A stretch of 64,000 bases of DNA from RGIG3009 sp045653425 (lineage in GTDB: Bacteria > Bacillota > Clostridia > Oscillospirales > Acutalibacteraceae). Shown here piece by piece: positions 50,957 to 59,145 of the stretch. The stretch is from the NCBI GenBank assembly GCA_045653425.1, contig JAZOLU010000024.1, positions 1 through 64,000 on the forward strand, written 5' to 3'. The first letter of the stretch is position 1. Every line of letters begins with the position of its first letter. Made by a program: the position numbers and the translations under genes. Under the pieces are notes generated by a model that was given only the letters and a program-made list of their open reading frames with translations, was not told where the DNA came from and ran no database searches.

Positions 50957-51042
50957 GTTATGGTGCTTTTTTATGGAAAGCCGAAATTCATTCCTTGCCC
51001 TTTCTGCGTGAGAGGGCCATAGACCAAGAGGAGGTGCAAATA

Positions 51043-51339
51043 ATGCCCACAGTAAAAGGTTCCTACGAAGCCGTCTTCATTTTCTCCTTAACGTTGGGAG
51101 AAGAAGGCGTCCCCGCAATGGTGGAAAAGTTCAAAACTCTCATTGCGGAGAATTCCGAAATCGGCGAAGTTGATGAATGGGGTAAGCGCCGTTTGGCGTA
51201 TCTCATTAACGATGAGGCCGAAGGTTATTATGTGCTGTACAACTTTGTCAGCGGTCCGGATTTCCCGGCCGAGCTGGAGCGTGTCAGCGGTATTACCGAA
51301 GGTGTTCTGCGGTCGATGGTCGTCCGCAAGGACAAGTAA
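51043..51339 (+). CDS. rpsF: 30S ribosomal protein S6
   Basis: Small-subunit protein that pairs with S18 on the platform of the 30S particle. The 98-residue product has YEAVFIFSLTL near the start, VDEWGKRRLAYLINDEAEGYYVLYNF near residues 43-68 (the conserved WGkRrLAY segment) and ends ITEGVLRSMVVRKDK. The ATG at 51043 has GAGGAGGT upstream; 16 extra codons from 50995 would lie in the leader. First gene of the classic rpsF-ssb-rpsR operon. Confidence 0.96.
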   Translation: MPTVKGSYEAVFIFSLTLGEEGVPAMVEKFKTLIAENSEIGEVDEWGKRRLAYLINDEAEGYYVLYNFVSGPDFPAELERVSGITEGVLRSMVVRKDK

Positions 51340-51351
51340 GGAGACAGCTAT

Positions 51352-51792
51352 ATGAACGTTGTTTGCCTGTTGGGTCGCCTCACCGCGACTCCCGAACTCA
51401 AAACCACCCAAAGCGGTGTATCGGTAACCAGTTTTTCGGTTGCCGTGGACCGCGCGTATCAGCCCAAAGGTGCTGAACGTCAAACCAACTTCATTAACTG
51501 TGTAGCGTGGCGAAACACGGCGGAATTCATCTGCCGTTATTTCCAAAAAGGTCAACGCATTGCGTTGCAGGGCTCGTTGCAAAGCCGGTCGTATACCGAC
51601 AAAAACGGCAACAACCGCACCGTGTTTGAAGTGGTCATTGACAACGCCTTTTTCGCCGAATCCAAAGGGAATTCGGCCCCCCGCAGTGATTCTCAGCCCA
51701 TGCCGGCGTACACGGAGCCCGCTCCTGCGTTCTCCACCGCCGCTGACAATGCTTTTGAAGAAATTGTCGGTGACGACGATTTGCCGTTCTGA
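51352..51792 (+). CDS. ssb: single-stranded DNA-binding protein
   Basis: Homotetrameric OB-fold protein protecting single-stranded DNA in replication and repair. The 146-residue product has VVCLLGRLTATPELK at the N-terminus, FSVAVDRAY near residue 28, NFINCVAWRNTAEFICRYFQKGQ near residues 46-68, a disordered Ser/Pro-rich linker, and the acidic tip DDDLPF that recruits partner proteins. It lies between rpsF and rpsR. Confidence 0.96.
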   Translation: MNVVCLLGRLTATPELKTTQSGVSVTSFSVAVDRAYQPKGAERQTNFINCVAWRNTAEFICRYFQKGQRIALQGSLQSRSYTDKNGNNRTVFEVVIDNAFFAESKGNSAPRSDSQPMPAYTEPAPAFSTAADNAFEEIVGDDDLPF

Positions 51793-51825
51793 GAATCGCA
51801 TATAAACTAAAAGGAGGATTGCCTC

Positions 51826-52089
51826 ATGTCTGATAAAGTCGAAAAAGCCGAACGCTTTGAGCGTCCGCGCGGCGGTCGCAAGGGTCGCCGTAAGGTTTGC
51901 AGTTTCTGTGTGGACCGCGTGGAAAGCATCGATTACAAAGACGTTGCGCGTCTGCGCCGCTTCGTATCCGAGCGCGCCAAGATTCTTCCCCGCCGTGTCA
52001 CCGGCACCTGCGCCCGTCATCAGAGAGAATTGACGGTTGCTATCAAACGCGCCCGTCAAATTGCGCTGATGCCCTTTGTGAGCGATTAA
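51826..52089 (+). CDS. rpsR: 30S ribosomal protein S18
   Basis: An 87-residue S18: basic N-terminus (RPRGGRKGRRKVCSFC), IDYKDVARLRRFVSERAKILPRRVTGTCARHQRELTVAIKRARQIALMPF split over residues 37-85, the conserved core. A CSFCVD and a TCARHQ segment give Cys pairs that might bind zinc, as in the C+ forms of S18. AAGGAGG precedes the start. Last gene of the operon before a terminator. Confidence 0.96.
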   Translation: MSDKVEKAERFERPRGGRKGRRKVCSFCVDRVESIDYKDVARLRRFVSERAKILPRRVTGTCARHQRELTVAIKRARQIALMPFVSD

Positions 52090-52117
52090 TTATCCGCTGC
52101 ACAACAACCAAAAAGTT

Positions 52118-52155
52118 ACCGCACCACCCATTACGGGCGGTGCGGTTGTTTTTTT
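52118..52155. terminator. terminator between rpsR and sigK
   Basis: A 12-bp stem (52118-52129 with 52135-52146, one G-U) and seven T's. It overlaps the last codons of the convergent sigK. Confidence 0.85.
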
Positions 52156-52856
52156 GCCGCGCCGCGCACGTCGCCGCGCTCAAATCGCCGTCGCAGTTTC
52201 TCCAACGCTTTCTTTTCAATGCGCGATACGTAACTGCGCGAAATATTTAATTTTTTAGCCACCTCTCGCTGCGTCAGCGGGTCGTGTGTCAACCCATAAC
52301 GCCAACACAAAATTTCTTTTTCGCGGTCGTTTAACGTCTCCTCCATATAGCGGTACAGTTTGGTGGCGTTAATTTTATTGTCCAAATCGTCGGCAATGGT
52401 GTCCTCTGCCGCAATCACGTCCATTAACGTCAGTGTGTGCCCCTCTTTATCGGTTTCAATCGGCTCCGTAATGGACACATCTTGCGCCGTTTTACGGGTA
52501 GAACGAAAATACATCAGCACTTCATTTTCCACGCAGCGAGAAGCGTACGTTGCCAGCCGAACACCTTTGGTATGGTCAAAGGTGTTCACCGCTTTCATCA
52601 GTCCAATGGTGCCAATGGAAATTAAATCGTCCTGGTCGCGCACCGAACTGTAATACTTTTTAATGATGTGCGCCACCAACCGCAAATTGTGCTCCACCAA
52701 GCGGTTGCGCGCCGCAAGGTCACCGTGCTCGTGGTAAGCAACCAAACATTCTTGCTCCTGCTGGGCCGTGAGCGGGCGTGGAAACGAACCGGAATTTACC
52801 ACCTGCAACGCCATAAAAAACAAACGGGACACCGCATCCCACAGTTCAACAAACAT
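52131..52856 (-). CDS. sigK: RNA polymerase sporulation sigma factor SigK
   Basis: Late mother-cell sigma factor. The 241-residue protein begins with the SigK-type hydrophobic pro-sequence region (residues 1-20, LWDAVSRLFFMALQVV), then region 2 (ARNRLVEHNLRLVAHIIKKYYSS, DLISIGTIGLMKAVNTFD, LATYASRCVENEVLMYFRS near residues 102-120), and region 4 (LNDREKEILCWRYGL, TQREVAKKLNISRSYVSRIEKKALEKLRR near residues 196-224). The gene is uninterrupted, with no skin-like insertion. GGAGGGG precedes the ATG. SigE is the close alternative, but the start and region 4 fit SigK better. Confidence 0.88.
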   Translation of the reverse strand: MFVELWDAVSRLFFMALQVVNSGSFPRPLTAQQEQECLVAYHEHGDLAARNRLVEHNLRLVAHIIKKYYSSVRDQDDLISIGTIGLMKAVNTFDHTKGVRLATYASRCVENEVLMYFRSTRKTAQDVSITEPIETDKEGHTLTLMDVIAAEDTIADDLDNKINATKLYRYMEETLNDREKEILCWRYGLTHDPLTQREVAKKLNISRSYVSRIEKKALEKLRRRFERGDVRGAAKKQPHRP

Positions 52857-52967
52857 CGTTACCCCTCCTCCCCGCTATCCTATGCAGTGCGGTGTCGTTT
52901 TTTGCCTGTCCACGGCGAAAAGGGTAACGGACTGGGGAAACGCACGGCAACTCTATATAAAAAACCC

Positions 52968-52996
52968 TTGTGTCGCCGCGCACGGCGTGGTATACT
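52968..52996 (+). promoter_or_regulatory. promoter of the YifB gene
   Basis: TTGTGT (52968-52973), 17 bases, TATACT (52991-52996). Confidence 0.6.
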
Positions 52997-53022
52997 AAAA
53001 CCATTGTAAGGAGATGAGGGGC

Positions 53023-54555
53023 TTGTTTTCTCGCATTAACAGTATGGGTGTGTGCGGCATTGACGGATACGCCGTTACCGTGGAGGCGGATATTTCGCAG
53101 GGCTTGCCGGGCTTTGACGTGGTAGGACTGGCCGGTACTGCGGTGCGCGAATCGCGCGACCGCGTGCGCGCCGCACTGAAAAATTGCGGTTTCACCTTTC
53201 CCGTAAGCCGCATCACGGTAAACCTGGCACCCGCTGATGTAAAAAAAGAGGGCTCGGTGTACGACCTTCCCTTGTTTTTAGCGTTGTTATGCTCGGCGGG
53301 GCAGTTGCCCGCTAACCTTACGGAAACGGCCGCCTTTATCGGCGAATTGTCTCTCACAGGCGATGTTCGCCCCGTAACCGGTGTGTTGCCAATGGTAATG
53401 GCGGCTCGCCGCGCCGGCATAACAACCGTATATTTGCCGGAACAGAACGCCGCCGAAGGTGCCGTTGTCGATGGTATTGAGGTGTACGGCGTGGCACACG
53501 TTAAGCAATTGCTGGCGCATTTGCACGGAGAAACGCCACTCTCCCCCGTGCCACCGCAGGCATTTTGCCCCAACGCAGACACGCACGCGCCCGACTTTCG
53601 GGACGTTATGGGCCAACTGGTGCCCCGCCGTGCTATGGAAATTGCGGCGGCAGGCGGCCACAACGTAATGCTCATTGGCCCGCCGGGCTCCGGTAAAAGT
53701 ATGTTGGCCAAGCGGTTACCCTCCATTTTGCCGAATTTTACGCGCCAAGAAGCATTGGAATCCACGGCGTTACATTCGGTAGCGGGTATGTTGCCCGCCG
53801 GGGCGGGGTTGCTTTCGCACCGCCCGTTTCGCTCACCACACCACACCGTTTCCTCGCGGGGGTTAACCGGCGGCGGCACAAATCCACGGCCGGGCGAGGT
53901 TTCGTTGGCGCACCACGGTGTTCTGTTTTTAGATGAATTGCCGGAGTTTTCACGCTCTTCTATGGAGGCGTTGCGCCAACCGTTGGAGGACGGAAACGTT
54001 ACCATTTCCCGCGTGAGCGGCAACGTGACCTATCCGTGCTCGTGCATATTGGTGGCGGCAATGAACCCGTGCCGTTGCGGCTATTTTGGGCATCCCACGC
54101 GCCAATGCACCTGCTCAACAACCGAACGCAGACGGTACTTATCCCACGTATCCGGCCCGTTGCTGGACCGATTTGACCTACACATTGAAGTTCCGCCCGT
54201 GGAATACGAGCAACTTGCCTCCCGCACACCGGCAGAAGATTCCGCCACCATTCGCGAACGTGTGAACCGCGCTCGCGCACGGCAAGCGGCACGACAGGCA
54301 AGTACCGGCGTTCTCACCAACGCCGCACTCCCGCCGGACGGCTTGCGTGAATATTGCACCTTAGCCCCTGCGGCCGCCTCATTGCTGGAATCGGCATTTG
54401 ACCGACTGGATTTGTCCGCCCGCGCGTATGACCGTATCCTCAAAGTCGCCCGTACCATTGCCGACTTGGCAGAAAGCAACACAATTGAGGCACCGCACAT
54501 TGCCGAGGCGATTCAATACCGCAGTTTAGACCGCAAATATTGGTCAGAACATTGA
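53023..54555 (+). CDS. YifB/ComM family Mg-chelatase-like AAA+ ATPase
   Basis: A roughly 510-residue protein. In competent bacteria ComM is a hexameric helicase aiding branch migration during transformation; in Clostridia the role is unknown. Order: ChlI-like N-terminal domain (GIDGYAVTVEADISQGLPGFDVVGLAG near residues 10-36), Walker A GPPGSGKSMLAKRLPS near residue 224, HRPFRSPHHTVSS near residue 267, Walker B LFLDELPEF near residue 305, and a cysteine-rich MNPCRCGYFGHPTRQCTC near residues 347-364. AAGGAG directly abuts an ATG at 53014, so the TTG at 53023, 9 bp from it, is the likelier start. Confidence 0.87.
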   Translation: MFSRINSMGVCGIDGYAVTVEADISQGLPGFDVVGLAGTAVRESRDRVRAALKNCGFTFPVSRITVNLAPADVKKEGSVYDLPLFLALLCSAGQLPANLTETAAFIGELSLTGDVRPVTGVLPMVMAARRAGITTVYLPEQNAAEGAVVDGIEVYGVAHVKQLLAHLHGETPLSPVPPQAFCPNADTHAPDFRDVMGQLVPRRAMEIAAAGGHNVMLIGPPGSGKSMLAKRLPSILPNFTRQEALESTALHSVAGMLPAGAGLLSHRPFRSPHHTVSSRGLTGGGTNPRPGEVSLAHHGVLFLDELPEFSRSSMEALRQPLEDGNVTISRVSGNVTYPCSCILVAAMNPCRCGYFGHPTRQCTCSTTERRRYLSHVSGPLLDRFDLHIEVPPVEYEQLASRTPAEDSATIRERVNRARARQAARQASTGVLTNAALPPDGLREYCTLAPAAASLLESAFDRLDLSARAYDRILKVARTIADLAESNTIEAPHIAEAIQYRSLDRKYWSEH

Positions 54556-54569
54556 AAGGAAGAATTATA

Positions 54570-54866
54570 ATGGTTCAACACATTGTTTTATGGAAACTGG
54601 CGGACACTGCCGCCGGTGCCGACAAAGCCACCAACGCTCGGATAATGAAAGAAAAACTGGAAGCGTTGGTAGGCGTCATCCCCGGATTGCTGGAAGCTAC
54701 GGTTGGGTTTAATTTTAACGGCGGCACGTACGATGTGGCACTCACCACTCGCTTTACCGACCGCGAGGCACTGGCTGTGTACGCCGACCACCCCGCACAC
54801 GTGGAAGTCAAACAATTTGTGCACGCGGTGGCAACCGAGCGCACCTGTGTGGATTGCGAATTGTGA
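54570..54866 (+). CDS. Dabb (stress-responsive alpha/beta barrel) domain protein
   Basis: A 98-residue ferredoxin-fold protein with the Dabb hallmarks VQHIVLWKL at the start, IPGLLEATVGFNF near residue 37, YDVALTTRFTDREALAVYADHPAHVEV near residues 54-80. Members form dimeric barrels; enzymatic roles vary and none can be assigned. The ATG at 54570 has AAAGGAAG upstream, 14 bp after the YifB stop, so the two are probably co-transcribed. Confidence 0.85.
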   Translation: MVQHIVLWKLADTAAGADKATNARIMKEKLEALVGVIPGLLEATVGFNFNGGTYDVALTTRFTDREALAVYADHPAHVEVKQFVHAVATERTCVDCEL

Positions 54867-54873
54867 TAAGTAA

Positions 54874-54914
54874 GAAAAGGCACCTTTTGTTGTATGACAA
54901 AGGGTGCTTTTTTC
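54874..54914 (+). terminator. terminator after the Dabb gene
   Basis: AAAAGGCACCTTTTGT pairs with ACAAAGGGTGCTTTTTT (one G-U in the GC part), loop of about 6 nt, with a T run. The next promoter starts at the following base. Confidence 0.85.
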
Positions 54915-54943
54915 TTGACCCGTATGTAAAATGTTGCTATACT
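54915..54943 (+). promoter_or_regulatory. promoter of the FAD oxidoreductase pair
   Basis: TTGACC (54915-54920), 17 bases, TATACT (54938-54943), 24 bp before the first start codon. Confidence 0.75.
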
Positions 54944-54967
54944 GTTGTGTAGAAACGGGGGTTCGGT

Positions 54968-56215
54968 ATGAAGAACGTATGGGATATTGCCATTGTGGGT
55001 GGCGGCGCGGCCGGCTTGGCGGCGGCGGTGTTTTGCGCGCGTGAGCGTGGCAGCGGTGCCAATATTGTGGTGCTGGAACAACAACCCCGCGTGGGCAAAA
55101 AACTGCTGGCAACCGGCAGTGGTACTTGCAATCTCAGCAACCGCCACGCCGCCCCCGAACACTATCACGGCGACGGTGCCGCCGCGTTTGTTGCTCCGGC
55201 ACTGGAACAATTTTCGCCACAAGCGTGTATAGACTTTTTTGCTTCGCTGGGGGTACTGTGTGCCCCGCGCGAGGAGGGACGCGAATATCCTTTGTGCCAA
55301 CAAGCCGCAGCGGTGCTGGACTGTTTGCGATTGGAGTTGGCCACCCGCGGCGTTACCGAGCAATGCGATGCTGCCGTAACCGCCATTTCCCCCAACAACG
55401 GCGGATTTTTGCTGGATTTAGCAAACGGAACAACCGTACACGCACAGCGCGTTATTTTAAGCACCGGCGGTGCGGCCGCACCCGCGTTAGGTGGCTCTTC
55501 CGGCGGCTATGCGCTGGCAACCGCATTGGGACATCACAAAATGCCCCTGTTCCCCGCCATTGTTCAGGTGCGTACCGACACCACGTATCTGCGCGCAATG
55601 AAAGGTCTGCGCACCGATGCCACGGTCACCTTGTGTGTAAATAACCGTCCATTGTGTTCCCGTACCGATGAACTGTTATTTACCGAATATGGGTTGTCGG
55701 GTCCGGCGGTAATGCACATTTCCCGCGTGGTGGGCGACTGGGAACGTCGCCGTAATGGCACGATGACGGCGGTGGTGGATTTGTTGCCCACTGTGGACAA
55801 GCCCTCTCTGCTCGCTTTGCTGAAAGAGCGATGCGCCCTGCACCGCACCGCCGCCGATTTTTTAACCGGCTTGTTGCATAAACGCATTGGTCAAACGGTG
55901 TGTCGCGCCGCGGGTTTTTCGCTGGAACAAACCGTGGATGCCCTTACCGCCAACCAACTGCACCGCCTGGCGGATACTATAAAGCACTTTACGCTAACCA
56001 TTACCGGAACGCAAGGTTTTGGTGGTGCTCAGGTCACCGCGGGCGGCATCTCGCTGGCGGAAGTGGATGCGCACACACTTATGTCCCGCCGCGTATCCGG
56101 ACTGTATCTTATTGGTGAAATGCTGGATGTGGACGGCGATTGCGGCGGGTACAACCTGCATTGGGCGTGGGCATCGGCCTACACTGCGGCAAAGGCGGTG
56201 ACGGCTCGTGCTTGA
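54968..56215 (+). CDS. HI0933/BaiN-like FAD-dependent oxidoreductase
   Basis: A 415-residue flavoprotein: DIAIVGGGAAGLAAAVFCARE near residue 5 (FAD Rossmann motif), VLEQQPRVGKKLLATGSGTCNLSN near residues 36-59, the family segment before the insert domain, STGGAAAPALGGSSGGYALATALGH near residues 164-188, and the FAD end GGISLAEVD...GLYLIGEMLDVDGDCGGYNLHWAWASAY near residues 361-410. The group includes BaiN and proteins called aminoacetone oxidase-like; the substrate here is unknown. The next gene starts 8 bp inside its end. Confidence 0.85.
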   Translation: MKNVWDIAIVGGGAAGLAAAVFCARERGSGANIVVLEQQPRVGKKLLATGSGTCNLSNRHAAPEHYHGDGAAAFVAPALEQFSPQACIDFFASLGVLCAPREEGREYPLCQQAAAVLDCLRLELATRGVTEQCDAAVTAISPNNGGFLLDLANGTTVHAQRVILSTGGAAAPALGGSSGGYALATALGHHKMPLFPAIVQVRTDTTYLRAMKGLRTDATVTLCVNNRPLCSRTDELLFTEYGLSGPAVMHISRVVGDWERRRNGTMTAVVDLLPTVDKPSLLALLKERCALHRTAADFLTGLLHKRIGQTVCRAAGFSLEQTVDALTANQLHRLADTIKHFTLTITGTQGFGGAQVTAGGISLAEVDAHTLMSRRVSGLYLIGEMLDVDGDCGGYNLHWAWASAYTAAKAVTARA

Positions 56216-57794
56216 AATCAGCGGTTTACGTCTGTCTCTTTCCTATACGGAAAAGGATTTACGCCGTGCTGCCGCGGCGCGCTTAGGTGTCCCCGTACGC
56301 GCGTTGCAGTGCTGCCGCGTTCACCGTCGGTCGGTGGATGCACGCAAACGCCCCCACATATTGTTTGAATTTACCGTGGGTGTCACGCTGGATAACGAGG
56401 ATGCGGTGCTGGCAACCGCACCGCCGAGTGTGCGCCGCTGGGAACCGATTTCCTTTTCCATTACACCACCCTCCCGCCGCCCCACACACCGTCCGGTGGT
56501 GGTTGGCAGTGGCCCGGCGGGGTTGTTTGCCGCGCTGATACTGGCCCGTGCGGGACTGGAACCATTGTTGTTAGAACGTGGCGAACCCGTGGAGCAACGG
56601 GTACACACGGTGGAACGGTTTCGCGCCACAGGCGTACTGAACATTACCTCCAACGTGCAGTTTGGCGAAGGCGGTGCCGGCACGTTTTCCGACGGAAAAT
56701 TAAATACCGGTATCCGCGACCCGCGCTGCCGTTTGGTACTGGAAGAGTTGGTGGCCGCCGGTGCGCCGGAGGAGATTTTGTGGCAAGCCAAACCCCACGT
56801 CGGTACCGACCGTTTATGCACCGCCGTACGCGGACTGCGCGAGCAAATTCTTGCTTTGGGCGGCACCATACGGTTCGGCACCCAAGTGGTGGGTGTTCAC
56901 ACTGCGCACAATGCGCTCACCGGCATCACCCTGTGCACAAAAGACGGCACGGAAGAGGTACCGTGCGACCGCCTTGTTCTTGCCATTGGACACAGTGCGC
57001 GCGACACATTGGAAATGCTGCACGCTGCCGGTATACCTATGGAACAAAAACCCTTTGCCGTGGGTGTGCGCATTGAACATCCGCGTACAATGATAGACCA
57101 AAGTTGCTACGGCGGTGCGGCAGGGCATCCGGCGTTGGGTGCCGCAGACTACAAAATGAATGTACACCTGCCCAACGGCCGCGGTGTATTCACCTTTTGT
57201 ATGTGTCCGGGCGGCGAGGTAATTGCCGCCGCTTCCGAGGAAAGCGGCGTGGTGGTGAACGGGATGAGCACCTTTGCACGGAATGCGCGCAATTCCAACA
57301 GTGCCTTGTTGGTGGGTGTCACCCCCGACGATTTTCCCGACACACATCCGCTGGCCGGTGTTACTTTGCAACGAAAAATGGAGCAAGCGGCGTTTACACT
57401 GGGTGGCGGAAACTACCGCGCGCCGGTACAGTTGGCGGGCGACTTTTGTGCCGGACGCACCACGCACTCGCTGGGTGATGTGGAACCCTCCTACCGTCCC
57501 GGCGTTACACCAACCGATTTGCGCGAGTGCCTTCCCGCCTTTGTCACACAATCGTTACAACTGGCGTTACCGCAATTCGGCAACCGTCTACGCGGGTTTA
57601 ACTGTTACGATGCCGTGCTTACCGGCGTGGAATCACGCAGTTCCTCCCCCGTGCGCCTGTTACGCGGTGAGGATTGTCAATCGGCACTGCGCGGTATATT
57701 CCCCTGCGGCGAAGGGGCGGGCTATGCGGGCGGCATTACCTCTGCCGCGGTGGATGGTATCCGTTGCGCCTGCGCCTTGCTGGACAGTTTGTGA
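56208..57794 (+). CDS. FAD-dependent dehydrogenase (COG2509-like)
   Basis: A 528-residue flavoprotein with a small N-terminal alpha/beta domain (residues 1-95), then VVVGSGPAGLFAALILARAGLEPLLLERGE near residues 98-127, NVQFGEGGAGTFSDGKLNTGIRD near residues 149-171, AIGHSARDTLEMLHAAGIPM near residue 264, FCMCPGGEVIAAASEE near residue 331, and the FAD end PCGEGAGYAGGITSAAVDGIRCA near residues 500-522. Function of the family is not established. The start is GTG, overlapping the previous gene by 8 bp, so the two flavoproteins are coupled. Confidence 0.85.
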   Translation: MLEISGLRLSLSYTEKDLRRAAAARLGVPVRALQCCRVHRRSVDARKRPHILFEFTVGVTLDNEDAVLATAPPSVRRWEPISFSITPPSRRPTHRPVVVGSGPAGLFAALILARAGLEPLLLERGEPVEQRVHTVERFRATGVLNITSNVQFGEGGAGTFSDGKLNTGIRDPRCRLVLEELVAAGAPEEILWQAKPHVGTDRLCTAVRGLREQILALGGTIRFGTQVVGVHTAHNALTGITLCTKDGTEEVPCDRLVLAIGHSARDTLEMLHAAGIPMEQKPFAVGVRIEHPRTMIDQSCYGGAAGHPALGAADYKMNVHLPNGRGVFTFCMCPGGEVIAAASEESGVVVNGMSTFARNARNSNSALLVGVTPDDFPDTHPLAGVTLQRKMEQAAFTLGGGNYRAPVQLAGDFCAGRTTHSLGDVEPSYRPGVTPTDLRECLPAFVTQSLQLALPQFGNRLRGFNCYDAVLTGVESRSSSPVRLLRGEDCQSALRGIFPCGEGAGYAGGITSAAVDGIRCACALLDSL

Positions 57795-57814
57795 TACTTT
57801 TTCCCTAAAAAGAC

Positions 57815-57844
57815 TTGCGTTGCCACGCCAAAGTGTGGTATACT
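57815..57844 (+). promoter_or_regulatory. promoter of nrdR
   Basis: TTGCGT (57815-57820), 18 bases, TATACT (57839-57844). No NrdR-box pair is evident beside it. Confidence 0.55.
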
Positions 57845-57899
57845 GAAATAACCTTAAATTTCCAATAAGTGGAAGTTTTGTAAAGGAGCGTGTAACGGT

Positions 57900-58352
57900 A
57901 TGAAATGTCCGTTTTGCGGTTATGCGGAAAGTAAAGTGATTGACTCCCGCCCTACCGACGAGGGTTCCCGCATTCGCCGTCGCCGTGAATGCTTGGACTG
58001 CGCACGGCGATTTACCACGTACGAATTGGTGGAAAGTCTACCCATTGTGGTGGTAAAGAAGGACGCCTCCCGCGAATTGTTCGACCGTGATAAACTGTTT
58101 AACGGTATGTTGCGTGCCTGCCAAAAACGGCCGGTGCCGTTGGAGGTGCTGGAACGCGCGGTGGATGAAATTGAGGCACAATTGCAAAATTCATTGGAAC
58201 GCGAAGTTCCTGCTACCCGCATTGGTGAATACGCTATGGACAAGTTGCGTGATATTGACGAAGTGGCGTACGTGCGTTTTGCTTCGGTGTATCGCCAGTT
58301 TAAGGATATTAACTCGTTCCAAGCGGAAATCAGCAAGTTAATGGATAAATAA
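57900..58352 (+). CDS. nrdR: transcriptional repressor NrdR
   Basis: Represses ribonucleotide reductase genes in response to dATP/ATP. The 150-residue protein has the zinc ribbon MKCPFCGYAESKVIDSR with the second pair in RRRECLDCARRFTTYE (residues 28-43), then the ATP-cone domain from residue 49 (VVVKKDASRELFDRDKLFNGMLRAC, YVRFASVYRQFKD near residue 124). Family length. AAGGAG lies upstream of the ATG. No ribonucleotide reductase gene is in the window. Confidence 0.96.
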   Translation: MKCPFCGYAESKVIDSRPTDEGSRIRRRRECLDCARRFTTYELVESLPIVVVKKDASRELFDRDKLFNGMLRACQKRPVPLEVLERAVDEIEAQLQNSLEREVPATRIGEYAMDKLRDIDEVAYVRFASVYRQFKDINSFQAEISKLMDK

Positions 58353-58369
58353 ATTTGACAAAAGTTAAC

Positions 58370-58416
58370 AAACGCACGGAAGACGCCGTTTTACCACGTG
58401 TCTCCCGTGCGTTTTT
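58370..58416 (+). terminator. terminator after nrdR
   Basis: AAACGCACGG (58370-58379) pairs with CCGTGCGTTT (58405-58414), with an inner AGAC/GTCT pair and a TTTTT end. It also faces the convergent SLOG gene. Confidence 0.8.
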
Positions 58417-58427
58417 GCTTTACTAGG

Positions 58428-58763
58428 TTAAGAAATCCGTTTAAATATGTATAGCGGTTTGCCCTGTTTGCGACAGTGCTCAATCACATACCGTGTCCCG
58501 TGGGACGTACCGTTCCAAAAGGCAAATACGCAGTCGGCATAGTCAATAATTTTCAAATTGCGGCGCAAAGGGGCACCTTTGCCGTAATTGTCATAGTCCG
58601 GTAAAAACAGGGTCAATTTCAAGCCAACCGCACGTGCATATCGTTCAGCGCAGGTATCTACCCCACGCGCACCGCCGGAAACAATTTCGGTGGTGTCGGC
58701 AGGCAAATAACGCTTTAACGTATTCACACTCAGATTGCGCGAGCCGATAACGGCAACTTTCAT
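58428..58763 (-). CDS. SLOG-domain (DUF2493-like) protein
   Basis: A 111-residue Rossmannoid of the SLOG superfamily, thought to bind nucleotide-derived ligands. Signatures: MKVAVIGSRNL at the start, VSGGARGVDTCAERYARAVG near residues 28-47 and CVFAFWNGTSHGTRYVIEHC near residues 78-97. In some genomes SLOG proteins work in nucleotide-sensing or defence systems; here it stands alone between nrdR and the sporulation genes. GAGGAG precedes the ATG. Confidence 0.78.
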   Translation of the reverse strand: MKVAVIGSRNLSVNTLKRYLPADTTEIVSGGARGVDTCAERYARAVGLKLTLFLPDYDNYGKGAPLRRNLKIIDYADCVFAFWNGTSHGTRYVIEHCRKQGKPLYIFKRIS

Positions 58764-58878
58764 ACTTCGGTCTCCTCACTTTTATACCATCCAAACAAAT
58801 TCAGTATATCATACACGCACTAAAAAATATAGCAAATTTTGCAGAATTTTCAAAAACTGCCGTTTCCGGTTGCAATTA
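58764..58878. other. intergenic region
   Basis: AT-rich; it holds a TATACT box on the minus strand near 58800 that may serve the SLOG gene, without a good -35 partner. No terminator for the upstream spoIIP unit is obvious. Confidence 0.35.
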
Positions 58879-59145
58879 TCACGGCAACAAGCGCGCCAAC
58901 CACGCCGCTTCCACTTTCCACAAACGTAACAACACCCCCGCACGGGCTGGGACATATCTCTCCGCGTTTTCGGCGGTTTGCGCCGCGTGGGTATATAGCG
59001 CAGCAGCAGAAACCGTGGCTGCGTTGCCGTGCAGCGTGCGGTGGGTCACGGTTTCCACCTGTAAGCACCCACCCATCATCAACAAAAGGCAAACGGCAAG
59101 TATAAACGCCCATAAGGCACTGCGAAACTGTGTAGTCGTCTTCAT
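58879..59145 (-). CDS. small lipoprotein-like protein downstream of spoIIP
   Basis: An 88-residue protein of unrecognised family. A basic start and hydrophobic helix (ALWAFILAVCLLLMMGGC) end in a lipobox-like MGGC with Cys27, so it is probably exported and perhaps lipid-anchored. The rest is Ala-rich and helical, with LRLWKVEAAWLARLLP at the end. The ATG directly follows the spoIIP TAA, so translation is coupled and a sporulation role is plausible. A DUF4363-like identity is possible but weak. Confidence 0.6.
   Translation of the reverse strand: MKTTTQFRSALWAFILAVCLLLMMGGCLQVETVTHRTLHGNAATVSAAALYTHAAQTAENAERYVPARAGVLLRLWKVEAAWLARLLP

Noticed and set aside
51088..52059. 323-codon minus-strand frame opposite rpsF-ssb-rpsR
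   Set aside because: Long only because the ribosomal genes on the other strand have skewed codon use; the three plus-strand genes are certain.
52995..54023. 342-codon minus-strand frame opposite the YifB gene
   Set aside because: Antisense to intact AAA+ motifs; no recognisable domain of its own.
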